DNA from: Nematostella vectensis
Lineage: Eukaryota; Cnidaria; Anthozoa; Actiniaria; Edwardsiidae
Length of the DNA stretch: 64,000 nt
Direction of reading: 5' to 3'
Assembly: GCF_932526225.1 (NCBI RefSeq)
Contig: NC_064035.1
Coordinates: 250,501 to 314,500 of the forward strand
The position numbers and the translations under genes were made by a program. Below are positions 36,601 to 50,800 of this stretch, one piece after another. Positions within the stretch are counted from its first letter, which is position 1. Each line of letters starts with the position of its first letter. Under the pieces are notes generated by a model. That model did not search any database. It was not told where the DNA came from and was given only the letters and a program-made list of their open reading frames with translations.

Positions 36601-39600
36601 CTTTTCCCGAATGTAACCTCCAGTCCGATGGTGACTTTGCTTGGGATAGTTTACGATACCAATAGTATTAAAAGTAATTTTCATTACAATTCCCTTCTGC
36701 AATACCACGTTAGTCTTTCGTTGCGTGCACTTGACTACTAACGCAGCGATACGGGTTCGATTCCCGCTGATAGCCTATGTTTTATTCTTTCTTTTTTTTT
36801 CAAATATCGATACTTAATTATACTGTTCTTGGTGTGTCATGACATAAAAAGAAGGTATAGGGACATTTTTATGTACTCTCAGCATCTTTGATGTGCTCAT
36901 GCTTTGTTCAGGATCCTGTACATATTTTATGCACACAAGAACTAACTAGATTCCTTGGATAACTTGATTAAGTAGATTCTAACATAGAGCATAGCGCTCG
37001 ATAGATTGATATACCTTTTTTTCCAAATATACTGTTTTATTTTTCCTAATGTTACTTTTTGGAATTTACATTCGGAAAAAAAATTATCGATTGTAACATT
37101 TTGGAGGTTACACTCGTAAAACAAATTCCCGAATGTAACCCTGAAGCTTTTCCCGAATGTAACCTCCAGTCCGATGGTGACTTTGCTTGGGATAGTTTAC
37201 GATACCAATAGTATTAAAAGTAATTGCCATTACAATTCCCTTCAGCAATGCCACGTTAGTCTTTCGTTGCGGGCACTTGACTACTAACGCAGCGACCCGG
37301 GTTCGATTCCCGCTGATAGCCTATTTTTTTTCTTTATTTTTTTTTAAATATCGATACTTAATTATACTGTTCTTGGTGTGTCATGACATAAAAAGAAGGT
37401 ATAGGGACATTTTTATGTACTCTCAGCATCTTTGATGTGCTCCTGCTTTGTTCAGGATCCTGTACATATTTTATGCACACAAGAATTAACTAGATTCCTT
37501 GAATAACTATATTAAGTAGATTCTAACATAGAGCATAGCGCTCGATAGATTGATATACCTTTTTTTCCAAGTGTACTGTTTTATTTTTCCTAATGTTACT
37601 TTTTGGAATTTACATTCGGAAAGAAAATTATCGATTGTAACCTTTTGGAGGTTACACTTGTAAAACAAATTCCCGAATGTAACCCTGAAGCTTTTCCCGA
37701 ATGTAACCTCCAGTCCGATGGTGACTTTGCTTGGGATAGTTTACGATACCAATAGTACTAAAAGTAATTTTCATTCCAATTCCTTTCAGCAATGCCACGT
37801 TAGTCTTTCGTTGCGGGCACTTGACTTCTAACGGAGCGACCCGTGTTCGATTCCCGCTGATAGCCCATTTTTTTTCTTTATTTTTTTTTTTAAATATCGA
37901 TACTTAATTATACTGTTCTTGGTGTGTCATGACATAAAAAGAAGGTATAGGGACATTTTTATGTACTCTCAGCATCTTTGATGTGCTCATGCTTTGTTCA
38001 GGATCCTGTACATATTTTATGCACACAAGAACTAACTAGATTCCTTGGATAACTTGATTAAGTAGATTCTAACATAGAGCATAGCGCTCGATAGATTGAT
38101 ATACCTTTTTTTCCGAGTATACTGTTTTATTTTTCCTAATGTTACTTTTTTGAATTTACATTCGGAAAAAAAATTATCGATTGTAACATTTTGGAGGTTA
38201 CACTCGTAAAACAAATTCCCGAATGTAACCCTGAAGCTTTTCCCGAATGTAACCTCCAGTCCGATGGTGACTTTGCTTGGGATAGTTTACGATACCAATA
38301 GTATTAAAAGTAATTTCCATTACAATTCCCTTCAGCAATGCCACGTTAGTCTTTCGTTGCGGGCACTTGACTACTAACGCAGCGACCCGGGTTCGATTCC
38401 CGCTGATAGCCTTTTTTTTTTCTTTATTTTTTTTTACATATCGATACTTAATTATACTGTTCTTGGTGTGTCTTGACATAAAAAGAAGGTATAGTGACAT
38501 TTTTATGTACTCTCAGCATCTTTGATGTGCTCATGCTTTGTTCAGGATCCTGTACATATTTTATGCACACAAGAATTAACTTGATTCCTTGAATAACTAT
38601 ATTAAGTAGATTCTAACATAGAGCATAGCGCTCGATAGATTGATATACCTTTTTTTCCAAGTGTACTGTTTTATTTTTCCTAATGTTACTTTTTGGAATT
38701 TACATTCGGAAAAAAAATTATCGATTGTAACCTTTTGGAGGTTACACTCGTAAAACAAATTCCCGAATGTAACCCTGAAGCTTTTCCCGAATGTAACCTC
38801 AAGTCCGATGGTGACTTTGCTTGGGATAGTTTACGATACAATAGTATTAAAAGTAATTTTCATTCCAATTCCCTTCAGCAATGCCACGTTAGTCTTTCGT
38901 TGCGGGCACTTGACTTCTAACGCAGCGACCCGGGTTTGATTCCCGCTGATAGCCCATTTTTTTTCTTTATTTTTTTTTAAATATCGATACTTAATTATAC
39001 TGTTCTTGGTGTGTCATGACATAAAAAGAAGGTATAGGGAAATTTTTATGTACTCTCAGCATCTTTGATGTGCTCATGCTTTGTTCAGGATCCTGTACAT
39101 ATTTTATGCACACAAGAACTAACTAGATTCCTTGGATAACTTGATTAAGTAGATTCTAACATAGAGCATAGCGCTCGATAGATTGATATACGTTTTTTTC
39201 CGAGTATACAGTTTTATTTTCCTAATGTTAATTTTTGGAATTTAAATTCGGAAAAAAAATTATCGATTGTAACCTTTTGGAGGTTACACTCGTAAAACAA
39301 ATTCCCGAATGTAACCCTGAAGTTTTTTCCGAATGTAACCTCCAGTCCGATGGTGACTTTTCTTGGGATAGTTTACGATACCAATAGTATTAAAAGTAAT
39401 TTTCATTACAATTCCCTTCAGCAATGCCACGTTAGTCTTTCGTTGCAGGCACTTGACTACTAACGCAGCGACCCGGGTTCGATTCCCGCCGATAGCCCAT
39501 TTTTTTTTTCTTTTTTTTTTTTTAAATATCGATACTTAATTATACTGTTCTTGGTGTGACATGACATAAAAAGAAGATATAGGGACATTTTCATGTACTC

Positions 39601-39663
39601 TCAGCATCTTTGATGTGCTCATGCTTTGTTCAGGATCCTGTACATACTTTATGCACACAAGAA
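33695..39663 (+). repeat. Higher-order block, 11 units, ending in a recombinant unit
   Basis: This repeats the block from 25551 at a constant 8,144-bp offset for the first four units, then skips units relative to it. The unit at 36395-36941 carries the rare 'gcagcgatacgggttcg' and 'ctttttttttcaaatatcg' variants shared with 19891 and 24808. The final unit (39120-39663) joins the halves of two different unit types. There is no gene in this stretch. Confidence 0.78.
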
Positions 39664-42600
39664 CTAACTAGATTCCTTGGATAACTTGATTAAGTAGATT
39701 CTAACATAGAGCATAGCGCTCGATAGATTGATATACCTTTTTTTCCGAGTATACTGTTTTATTTGTCCTAATATTACTTTTTGGAATTTACATTCGGAAA
39801 AAAAATTATCGATTGTAACCTTTTGGAGGTTACACTCGTAAAACAAATTCCCGAATGTAACCCTGAAGCTTTTCTCGAATGTAACCTCCAGTCCGATGGT
39901 GACTTTGCTTGGGATAGTTTACGATACCAATAGTATTAAAAGTAATTTTCATTACAATTCCCTTTAGCAATGCCACGTTAGTCTTTCGTTGCGGGCACTT
40001 GACTACTAACGCAGCGACCCGGGTTCTATTCCCGCTGATAGCCTATTTTTTTTCTTAATTTTTTTTTTTAAATATCGATACTTAATTATACTGTTCTTGG
40101 TGTGTCATGACATAAAAAGAAGGTATAGGGACATTTTTATGTACTCTCAGCATCTTTGATGTGCTCATGCTTTGTTCAGGATCCTGTACATATTTTATGC
40201 ACACAAGACCTAACTAGATTCCTTGGATAACTTGATTAAGTAGATTCTAACATAGAGCATAGCGCTCGATAGATTGATATACCTTTTTTTCCAAGTGTAC
40301 TGTTTTATTTTTCCTAATGTTACTTTTTGGAATTTACATTCGGAAAGAAAATTATCGATTGTAACCTTTTGGAGGTTACACTCGTAAAACAAATTCCCGA
40401 ATGTAACCCTGAAGCTTTTCTCGAATGTAACCTCCAGTCCGATGGTGACTTTGCTTGGGATAGTTTACGATACCAATAGTATTAAAAGTAATTTTCATTA
40501 CAATTCCCTTTAGCAATGCCACGTTAGTCTTTCGTTGCGGGCACTTGACTACTAACGCAGCGACCCGGGTTCTATTCCCGCTGATAGCCTATTTTTTTTC
40601 TTAATTTTTTTTTTAAATATCGATACTTAATTATACTGTTCTTGGTGTGTCATGACATAAAAAGAAGGTATAGGGACATTTTTATGTACTCTCAGCATCT
40701 TTGATGTGCTCATGCTTTGTTCAGGATCCTGTACATATTTTATGCACACAAGACCTAACTAGATTCCTTGGATAACTTGATTGAGTAGATTCTAACATAG
40801 AGCATAGCGCTCGATAGATTGATATACCTTTTTTTCCAAGTGTACTGTTTTATTTTTCCTAATGTTACTTTTTGGAATTTACATTCGGAAAGAAAATTAT
40901 CGATTGTAACCTTTTGGAGGTTACACTCGTAAAACAAATTCCCGAATGTAACCCTGAAGCTTTTCCCGAATGTAACCTCCAGTCCGATGGTGACTTTGCT
41001 TGGGATAGTTTACGATACCAATAGTATTAAAAGTAATTTTTATTCCAATTCCTTTCAGCAATGCCACGTTAGTCTTTCGTTGCGGGCACTTGACTTCTAA
41101 CGCAGCGACCCGGGTTCGATTCCCGCTGATAGCCTATTTTTTTTCTTTATTTTTTTTAAATATCGATACTTAATTATACTGTTCTTGGTGTGTCTTGACA
41201 TAAAAAGAAGGTATAGTGACATTTTTATGTACTCTCAGCATCTTTGATGTGCTCATGCTTTGTTCAGGATCCTGTACATATTTTATGCACACAAGAATTA
41301 AATTGATTCCTTGAATAACTATATTAAGTAGATTCTAACATAGAGCATAGCGCTCGATAGATTGATATACCTTTTTTTTCCGAGTACACTGTTTTATTTT
41401 TCCTAGTGTTACTTTTTGGAATGTACATTCGGAAAAAAAATTATCGATTATAACCTTTTGGAGGTTACACTCGTAAAACAAATTCCAGAATGTAACCCTG
41501 AAGCTTTTCCCGAATGTAACCTCAAGTCCGATGGTGACTTTGCTTGGGATAGTTTACGATACCAATAGTATTAAAAGTAATTTTCATTACAATTCCCTTC
41601 AGCAATGCCACGTTAGTCTTTCGTTGCAGGCACTTGACTACTAACGCAGCGACCCGGGTTCGATTCCCGCCGATAGCCCATTTTTTTTTCTTTTTTTTTT
41701 TTTTAAATATCGATACTTAATTATACTGTTCTTGGTGTGACATGACATAAAAAGAAGATATAGGGACATTTTCATGTACTCTCAGCATCTTTGATGTGCT
41801 CATGCTTTGTTCAGGATCTTGTACATATTTTATGCACACAAGAACTAACTAGATTCCTTGGATAACTTGATTAAGTAGATTCTAACATAGAGCATAGCGC
41901 TCGATAGATTGATATACCTTTTTTTCCGAGTATACTGTTTTAATTTTCCTAATGTTACTTTTTGGAATTTACATTCGGAAAAAAAAATTATCGATTGTAA
42001 ACTTTTGGAGGTTACACTCGTAAAACAAATTCCCGAATGTAACCCTGAAGCTTTTCCCGAATGTAACCTCCAGTCCGATGGTGACTTTGCTTGGGATAGT
42101 TTACGATACCAATAGTATTCAAAGTAATTTTCATTACAATTCCCTTCAGCAATGCCACGTTAGTCTTTCCTTGCGGGCACTTGACTTTTAACGCAGCGAC
42201 CCGGGTTCTATTCCCGCTGATAGGCTATTTTTTTTTCTTTATTTTTTTTTTAAACATCGATACTTAATTATACTGTTCTTGGTGTGTCATGACATAAAAA
42301 GAAGGTATAGGGACATTTTTATGTACTCTCAGCATCTTTGATGTGCTCATGCTTTGTTCAGGATCCTGTACATATATTATGCACACAAGACCTAACTAGA
42401 CCTAACTAACCTTGGATAACTTGATTAAGTAGATTCTAACATAGAGCATAGCGCTCGATAGATTGATATACCTTTTTTTCCGAGTATACTGTTTTATTTT
42501 TCCTAATGTTACTTTTTGGAATCTACATTCGGAAAAAAAAATTATCGATTGTAACCTTTTGGAGGTTACACTCGTAAAACAAATTCCCGAATGTAACCCT

Positions 42601-44593
42601 GAAGCTTTTCCCGAATGTAACCTCCAGTCCGATGGTGACTTTGCTTGGGATAGTTTACGATACCAATAGTATTAAAAGTAATTTTCATTACAATTCCCTT
42701 CAGCAATGCCACGTTAGTCTTCCGTTGCGGGAACTTGACTACTAACGCAGCTACCCGAGTTTGATTCCCGCTTATAGCCTATTTTTTTTTTCTTTATTTT
42801 TTTTTTAAATATCGATACTTAATTATACTGTTCTTGGTGTGTCATTACATAAAAAGAAGGTATAGGGACATTTTTATGTACTCTCAGCATCTTTGATGTG
42901 CTCATGCTTTGTTCAGGATCCTGTACATATTTTATGCACACAAGAACTAACTAGATTCCTTGGATAACATGATTAAGTAGATTCTAACATAGAGCATAGC
43001 GCTCGATAGATTGATATACCTTTTTTTCCGAGTATACTGTTTTATTTTTCCTAATGTTACTTTTTGGAATTTACATTCGGAAAAACAATTATCGATTATA
43101 ACCTTTTGGAGGTTACACTCGTAAAACAAATTCCCGAATGTAACCCTGAAGCTTTTCCCGAATGTAACCTCCAGTCCGATGGTGACTTTGCTTGGGATAG
43201 TTTACGATACCAATAGTATTAAAAGTAATTTTCATTACAATTCCCTTCAGCAATGCCACGTTAGTCTTATGTTGCGGGCACTTGACAACTAACGCAGCGA
43301 CCCGGGTTCTATTCCCGCTGATAGCCTATTTTTTTTCTTTATTTTTTTTTTTTAAATATCGATACTTAATTATACTGTTCTTGGTGTGTCATGACATAAA
43401 AAGAAGGTATAGGGACATTTTTACGTACTTTCAGCATCTTTGATGTGCTCATGCTTTGTTCAGGATCCTGTACATATTTTATGCACACAAGACCTAACTA
43501 GACCTAACTAACCTTGGATAACTTGATTAAGTAGATTCTAACATAGAGCATAGCGCTCGATAGATTGATATACCTTTTTTTCCGAGTATACTGTTTTATT
43601 TTTCCTAATGTTACTTTTTGGAATCTACATTCGGAAAAACAAATTATCGATTGTAACCTTTTGGAGGTTACACTCGTAAAACAAATTCCGAATGTAACCC
43701 TGAAGCTTTTCCCGAATGTAACCTCCAGTCCGATGGTGACTTTGCTTGGGATAGTTTACGATACCAATAGTATTAAAAGTAATTTTCATTACAATTCCCT
43801 TCAGCAATGCCACTTTAGTCTTCCGTTGCGGGCACTTGACTACTAACGCAGCGACCCGAGTTCGATTCCCGCTGATAGCCTATTTTTTTTTTCTTTATTT
43901 TTTTTAAAATATCGATACTTAATTATAATGTTCTTGGTGTGTCATTACATAAAAAGAAGGTATAGGGACATTTTTATGTACTCTCAGCATCTTTGATGTG
44001 CTCATGCTTTGTTCAGGATCCTGTACATATTTTATGCACACAAGAACTAACTAGATTCCTTGGATAACTTGATTAAGTAGATTCTAACATAGAGCATAGC
44101 GCTCGATAGATTGATATACCTATTTTTCCGAGTATACTGTTTTATTTTTCCTAATGTTACTTTTTGGAATTTACATTCGGAAAAAAAAATTATCGATTTT
44201 AAAATTTTGGAGGTTACACTCGTAAAACAAATTCCCGAATGTAACCCTGAAGCTTTTCCCGAATGTAACTTCCAGTCCGATGGTGACTTTGCTTGGGATA
44301 GTTTACGATACCAATAGTATTAAAAGTAATTTTCATTACAATTCCCTTCAGCAATGCCACGTTAGTCTTTCTTTGCGGGCACTTGACTATTAACGCAGCG
44401 ACCCGGGTTCGATTCCCGCTGATAGCCTATTTATTTTTCTTTATTTTTTTTTTAAATATCGATACTTAATTATACTGTTCTTGGTGTGTCATGACATAAA
44501 AAGAAGGTATAGGGACATTTCTTTGTACTCTCAGCATCTTTGATGTGCTCATGCTTTGTTCAGGATCCTGTACATATTTTATGCACACAAGAA
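39664..44593 (+). repeat. Satellite units with a very recent single-unit duplication (40210 and 40755)
   Basis: Nine units. Those starting at 40210 and 40755 are almost identical for their first ~200 bp and share 'cggaaagaaaattatcg' and 'acacaagacctaactag'. Flanking 3' parts match the preceding unit (39664), which shares 'cttttctcgaatg'. Units at 42390 and 43492 carry the CCTAACTA duplication. No gene or insertion was found in this stretch. Confidence 0.8.
42389..42412 (+). repeat. Local duplication of CCTAACTAGA, subfamily marker, first copy
   Basis: Where normal units read 'cacaagaactaactagattccttgg', this one reads cacaaga-CCTAACTAGA-CCTAACTAAC-cttgg. The same variant starts at 43491, 49501, 54039 and 57327. 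A further derivative with CCTAACTACA starts at 56226, 60065, 61714, 62269 and 63914. It occurs only in the right-hand third of the window. Confidence 0.88.
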
Positions 44594-47500
44594 CTAACTA
44601 GATTCCTTGGATAACTTGATTAAGTAGATTCTAACATAGAGCATAGCGCTCGATAGATTGATATACCTTTTTTTCCGAGTATACTGTTTTATTTTTCCTA
44701 ATGTTACTTTTTGGAATTTACATTCGGAAAAAAAATTATCGATTGTAACCTTTTGGAGGTTACACTCGTAAAACAAATTCCCGAATGTAACCCTGAAGCT
44801 TTTCCCGAATGTAACCTCCAGTCCGATGGTGACTTTGCTTGGGATAGTTTACGATACCAATAGTATTAAAAGTAATTTTCATTACAATTCCCTTCAGCAA
44901 TGCCACGTTAGTCTTTCGTTGCGGGCACTTGACTACTAACGCAGCGCCCGGGTTCGATTCCCGCTGATAGCCTTTTTTTTTTCTTTTTTTTTTTTTTTTT
45001 AATATCGATACTTAATTATACTGTTCTTGGTGTGTCATGACATAAAAAGAAGGTATAGGGACATTTTTATGTACTCTCAGCATCTGTGATATGCTCATGC
45101 TATGTTCAGGATCCTGTACATATTTTATGCACACAAGAACTAACTAGATTCCTTGGATAACTTGATTAAGTAGATTCTAACATAGAGCATAGCGCTCGAT
45201 AGATTGATATACCTTTTTTTCCGAGTATACTGTTTTATTTTTCCTAATGTTACTTTTTTGAATTTACATCCGGAAAAAAAAATATCGATTGTAACCTTTT
45301 GCAGGTTACACTCGTAAAACAAATACCCGAATGTAACCCTGAAGCTTTTCCCGAATGTAACCTCCAGTCCGATGGTGACTTTGCTTGGGATAGTTTACGA
45401 TACCAATAGTATTTAAAGTAATTTTCATTACAATTCCCTTCAGCAATGCCACGTTAGACTTTCGTTGCGGGCACTTGACTTCTAACGCAGCGACCCGGGT
45501 TCGATTCCCGCTGATAGCCCATTTTTTTTCTTTATTTTTTTTTAAATATCGATACTTAATTATACTGTTCTTGGTGTGTCATGACATAAAAAGAAGGTAT
45601 AGGGACATTTTTATGTACTCTCAGCATCTTTGATGTGCTCATGCTTTGTTCAGGATCCTGTACATATTTTATGCACACAAGAACTAACTAGATTCCTTGG
45701 ATAACTTGATTAAGTAGATTCTAACATAGAGCATAGCGCTCGATAGATTGATATACCTTTTTTTCCGAGTATACTGTTTTATTTTTCCTAATGTTACTTT
45801 TTGGAATTTACATTCGGAAAAAAAAATTATCGATTGTAACCTTTTGGAGGTTACACTCGTAAAACAAATTCCCGAATGTAACCCTGAAGCTTTTCCCGAA
45901 TGTAACCTCCAGTCCGATGGTGACTTTGCTTGGGATAGTTTACGATACCAATAGTATTAAAAGTAATTTTCATTACAATTCCCTTCAGCAATGCCACGTT
46001 AGTCTTTCGTTGCGGGCACTTGACTACTAACGCAGCGACCCGGGTTCTATTCCCGCTGATAGCCTATTTTTTTTTTCTTTATTTTTTTTAAAATATCGAT
46101 ACTTAATTATACTGTTCTTGGTGTGTCATGACATAAAAAGAAGGTATAGGGACATTTTTTTGTACTCTCAGCATCTTTGATGTGCTCATGCTTTGTTCAG
46201 GATCCTGTACATATTTTATGCACACAAGAACTAACTAGATTCCTTGGATAACTTGATTAAGTAGATTCTAACATAGAGCATAGCGCTCGATAGATTGATA
46301 TACCTTTTTTTCCGAGTATACTGTTTTATTTTTCCTAATGTTACTTTTTGGAATTTACATTCGGAAAAAAAATTATCGATTGTAACCTTTTGGAGGTTAC
46401 ACTCGTAAAACAAATTCCCGAATGTAACCCTGAAGCTTTTCCCGAATGTAACCTCCAGTCCGATGGTGACTTTGCTTGGGATAGTTTACGATACCAATAG
46501 TATTAAAAGTAATTTTCATTACAATTCCCTTCAGCAATGCCACGTTAGTCTTTCGTTGCGGGCACTTGACTACTAACGCAGCGCCCGGGTTCGATTCCCG
46601 CTGATAGCCTTTTTTTTTTCTTTTTTTTTTTTTTTAATATCGATACTTAATTATACTGTTCTTGGTGTGTCATGACATAAAAAAAAGGTATAGGGACATT
46701 TTTATGTACTCTCAGCATCTGTGATATGCTCATGCTATGTTCAGGATCCTGTACATATTTTATGCACACAAGAACTAACTAGATTCCTTGGATAACTTGA
46801 TTAAGTAGATTCTAACATAGAGCATAGCGCTCGATAGATTGATATACCTTTTTTTCCGAGTATACTGTTTTATTTTTCCTGATGTTACTTTTTTGAATTT
46901 ACATCCGGAAAAAAAAATATCGATTGTAACCTTTTGCAGGTTACACTCGTTAAACAAATACCCGAATGTAACCCTGAAGCTTTTCCCGAATGTAACCTCT
47001 AGTCCGATGGTGACTTTGCTTGGGATAGTTTACGATACCAATAGTATTTAAAGTAATTTTCATTACAATTCCCTTCAGCAATGCCACGTTAGACTTTCGT
47101 TGCGGGCACTTGACTTCTAACCCAGCGACCCGGGTTCGATTCCCGCTTATAGCCCATTTTTTTTCTTTATTTTTTTTTAAATATCGATACTTAATTATAC
47201 TGTTCTTGGTGTGTCATGACATAAAAAGAAGGTATAGGGACATTTTTATGTACTCTCAGCATCTTTGATGTGCTCATGCTTTGTTCAGGATCCTGTACAT
47301 ATTTTATGCACACAAGAACTAACTAGATTCCTTGGATAACTTGATTAAGTAGATTCTAACATAGAGCATAGCGCTCGATAGATTGATATACCTTTTTTTC
47401 CGAGTATACTGTTTTATTTTTCCTAATGTTACTTTTTGGAATTTACATTCGGAAAAAAAAATTATCGATTGTAACCTTTTGGAGGTTACACTCGTAAAAC

Positions 47501-47865
47501 AAATTCCCGAATGTAACCCTGAAGCTTTTCCCGAATGTAACCTCCAGTCCGATGGTGACTTTGCTTGGGATAGTTTACGATACCAATAGTATTAAAAGTA
47601 ATTTTCATTACAATTCCCTTCAGCAATGCCACGTTAGTCTTTCGTTGCGGGCACTTTACTACTAACGCAGCGACCCGGGTTCTATTCCCGCTGATAGCCT
47701 ATTTTTTTTTCTTTATTTTTTTTTTAAATATCGATACTTAATTATACTGTTCTTGGTGTGTCATGACATAAAAAGAAGGTATAGGGACATTTTTATGTAC
47801 TCTCAGCATCTTTGATGTGCTCATGCTTTGTTCAGGATCCTGTACATATTTTATGCACACAAGAC
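44594..47865 (+). repeat. Three-unit duplication, ~1,637-bp period (44594-46230 and 46231-47865)
   Basis: The two halves share the one-base deletion 'gcagcgcccggg' (44941 and 46580), 'cagcatctgtgatatgctc', 'acatccggaaaaaaaaatatcg', 'acaaatacccgaatg' and 'cgttagactttcg'. None of these is general in the array. There is no gene in this stretch. Confidence 0.83.
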
Positions 47866-50800
47866 CTAACTAGATTCCTTGGATAACTTGATTAAGTAGA
47901 TTTTAACATAGAGCATAGCGCTCGATAGATTGATATACCTTTTTTTCCGAGTATACTGTTTTATTTTTCCTAATGTTACTTTTTGGAATTTACATTCGGA
48001 AAAAAAATTATCGATTATAACCTTTTGGAGGTTACACTCGTAAAACAAATTCCCGAATGTAACCCTGAAGCTTTTCCCGAATGTAACCTCCAGTCCGATG
48101 GTGACTTTGCTTGGGATAGTTTACGATACCAATAGTATTAAAAGTAATTTCCATTACAATTCCCTTCAGCAATGCCACGTTAGTCTTATGTTGCGGGCAC
48201 TTGACAACTAACGCAGCGACCCGGGTTCTATTCCCGCTGATAGCCTATTTTTTTTCTTTATTTTTTTTTTTTAAATATCGATACTTAATTATACTGTTCT
48301 TGATGTGTCATGACATAAAAAGAAGGTATAGGGACATTTTTATGTACTCTCAGCATCTTTGATGTGCTCATGCTTTGTTCAGGATCCTGTACATATTTTA
48401 TGCACACAAGAACTAACTAGATTCCTTGGATAACTTGATTAAGTAGATTCTAACATAGAGCATAGCGCTCGATAGATTGATATACCTTTTTTTCCAAGTG
48501 TACTGTTTTATTTTTCCTAATGTTACTTTTTGGAATTTACATTCGGAAAACAAATTATCGATTGTAACCTTTTGGAGGTTACACTCGTAAAACAAATTCC
48601 CGAATGTAACCCTGAAACTTTTCCCGAATGTAACCTCCAGTCCGATGGTGACTTTGCTTGGGATAGTTTACGATACCAATAGAATTAAAAGTAATTTTCA
48701 TTCCAATTCCCTTCAGCAATGCCACGTTAGTCTTTCGTTGCGGGCACTTGACTTCTAACGCAGCGACCCGGGTTCGATTCCCGCTGATAGCCCATCTTTT
48801 TTCTTTATTTTTTTTTAAATATCGATACTCAATTATACTGTTCTTGGTGTGTCATGACATAAAAAGAAGGTATAGGAAATTTTTATGTACTCTCAGCATC
48901 TTTGATGTGCTCATGCTTTGTTCAGGATCCTGTACATATTTTATGCACACAAGAACTAACTAGATTCCTTGGATAACTTGATTAAGTAGATTCTAACATA
49001 GAGCATAGCGCTCGATAGATTGATATACCTTTTTTTCCGAGTATACTGTTTTATTTTTCCTAATGTTACTTTTTGGAATTTACATTCGGAAAAAAAAATT
49101 ATCGATTGTAACCTTTTGGAGGTTACACTCGTAAAACAAATTCCCGAATGTAACCCTGAAGCTTTTCCCGAATGTAACCTCCAGTCCGATGGTGACTTTG
49201 CTTGGGATAGTTTACGATACCAATAGTATTAAAAGTAATTTTCATTACAATTCCCTTCAGCAATGCCACGTTAGTCTTTCCTTGCGGGCACTTGACTACT
49301 AACGCAGCGACCCGGGTTCTATTCCCGCTGATAGCCTATTTTTTGTTTCTTTATTTTTTTTTTAAATATCGATACTTAATTATACTGTTCTTGGTGTGTC
49401 ATGACATAAAAAGAAGGTATAGGGACATTTTTATGTACTCTCAGCATCTTTGATGTGCTCATGCTTTGTTCAGGATCCTGTACATATTTTATGCACACAA
49501 GACCTAACTAGACCTAACTAACCTTGGATAACTTGATTAAGTAGATTCTAACATAGAGCATAGCGCTCGATAGATTGATATACCTTTTTTTCCGAGTATA
49601 CTGTTTTATTTTTCCTAATGTTACTTTTTGGAATCTACATTCGGAAAAAAAAAATTATCGATTGTAACCTTTTGGAGGTTACACTCGTAAAACAAATTCC
49701 CGAATGTAACCCTGAAGCTTTTCCCGAATGTAACCTCCAGTCCGATGGTGACTTTGCTTGGGATAGTTTACGATACCAATAGTATTAAAAGTAATTTTCA
49801 TTACAATTCCCTTCAGCAATGCCACGTTAGTCTTCCGTTGCGGGCACTTGACTACTAACGCAGCGACCCGAGTTCGATTCCCGCTGATAGCCTATTTTTT
49901 TTTCTTTATTTTTTTTTTAAATATCGATACTTAATTATACTGTTCTTGGTGTGTCATTACATAAAAAGAAGGTATATTGACATTTTTATGTACTCTCAGC
50001 ATCTTTGATGTGCTCATGCTTTGTTCAGGATCCTATAAATATTTTATGCACACAAGAACTAACTAGATTCCTTGGATAACTTGATTAAATAGATTCTAAC
50101 ATAGAGCATAGCGCTCGATAGATTGATATACCTTTTTTTTCCGAGTACACTGTTTTATTTTTCCTAGTGTTACTTTTTGGAATGTACATTCGGAAAAAAA
50201 ATTATCGATTATAACCTTTTGGAGGTTACACTCGTAAAACAAATTCCCGAATGTAACCCTGAAGCTTTTCCCGAATGTAACCTCCAGTCCGATGGTGACT
50301 TTGCTTGGGATAGTTTACGATACCAATAGTATTAAAAGTAATTTTCATTACAATTCCCTTCAGCAATGCCACGTTAGTCTTTCGTTGCAGGCACTTGACT
50401 ACTAACGCAGCGACCCGGGTTCGATTCCCGCCGATAGCCTATTTTTTTTTTCTTTTTTTTTTTTTAAATATCGATACTTAATTATACTGTTCTTGGTGTG
50501 ACATGACATAAAAAGAAGATATAGGGACATTTTTATGTACTCTCAGCATCTTTGATGTGCTCATGCTTTGTTCAGGATCCTGTACATATTTTATGCACAC
50601 AAGAACTAACTAGATTCCTTGGATAACTTGATTAAGTAGATTCTAACATAGAGCATAGCGCTCGATAGATTGATATACCTTTTTTTCCGAGTATACTGTT
50701 TTATTTTTCCTAATGTTACTTTTTGGAATCTACATTCGGAAAAAAAAATTATCGATTGTAACCTTTTGGAGGTTACACTCGTAAAACAATTTCCCGAATG

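Noticed and set aside
38198-38500. 100-codon minus-strand open frame
   Set aside because: It runs through the tRNA-like segment and T-rich tract and is simply the recurring frame extended by local loss of stops. Sister units have it interrupted.
42389-42412. Telomere-type repeat (CCTAA-like)
   Set aside because: It is only a two-copy local duplication of CCTAACTAGA inside a satellite unit; there is no run of TTAGGG or a related repeat.
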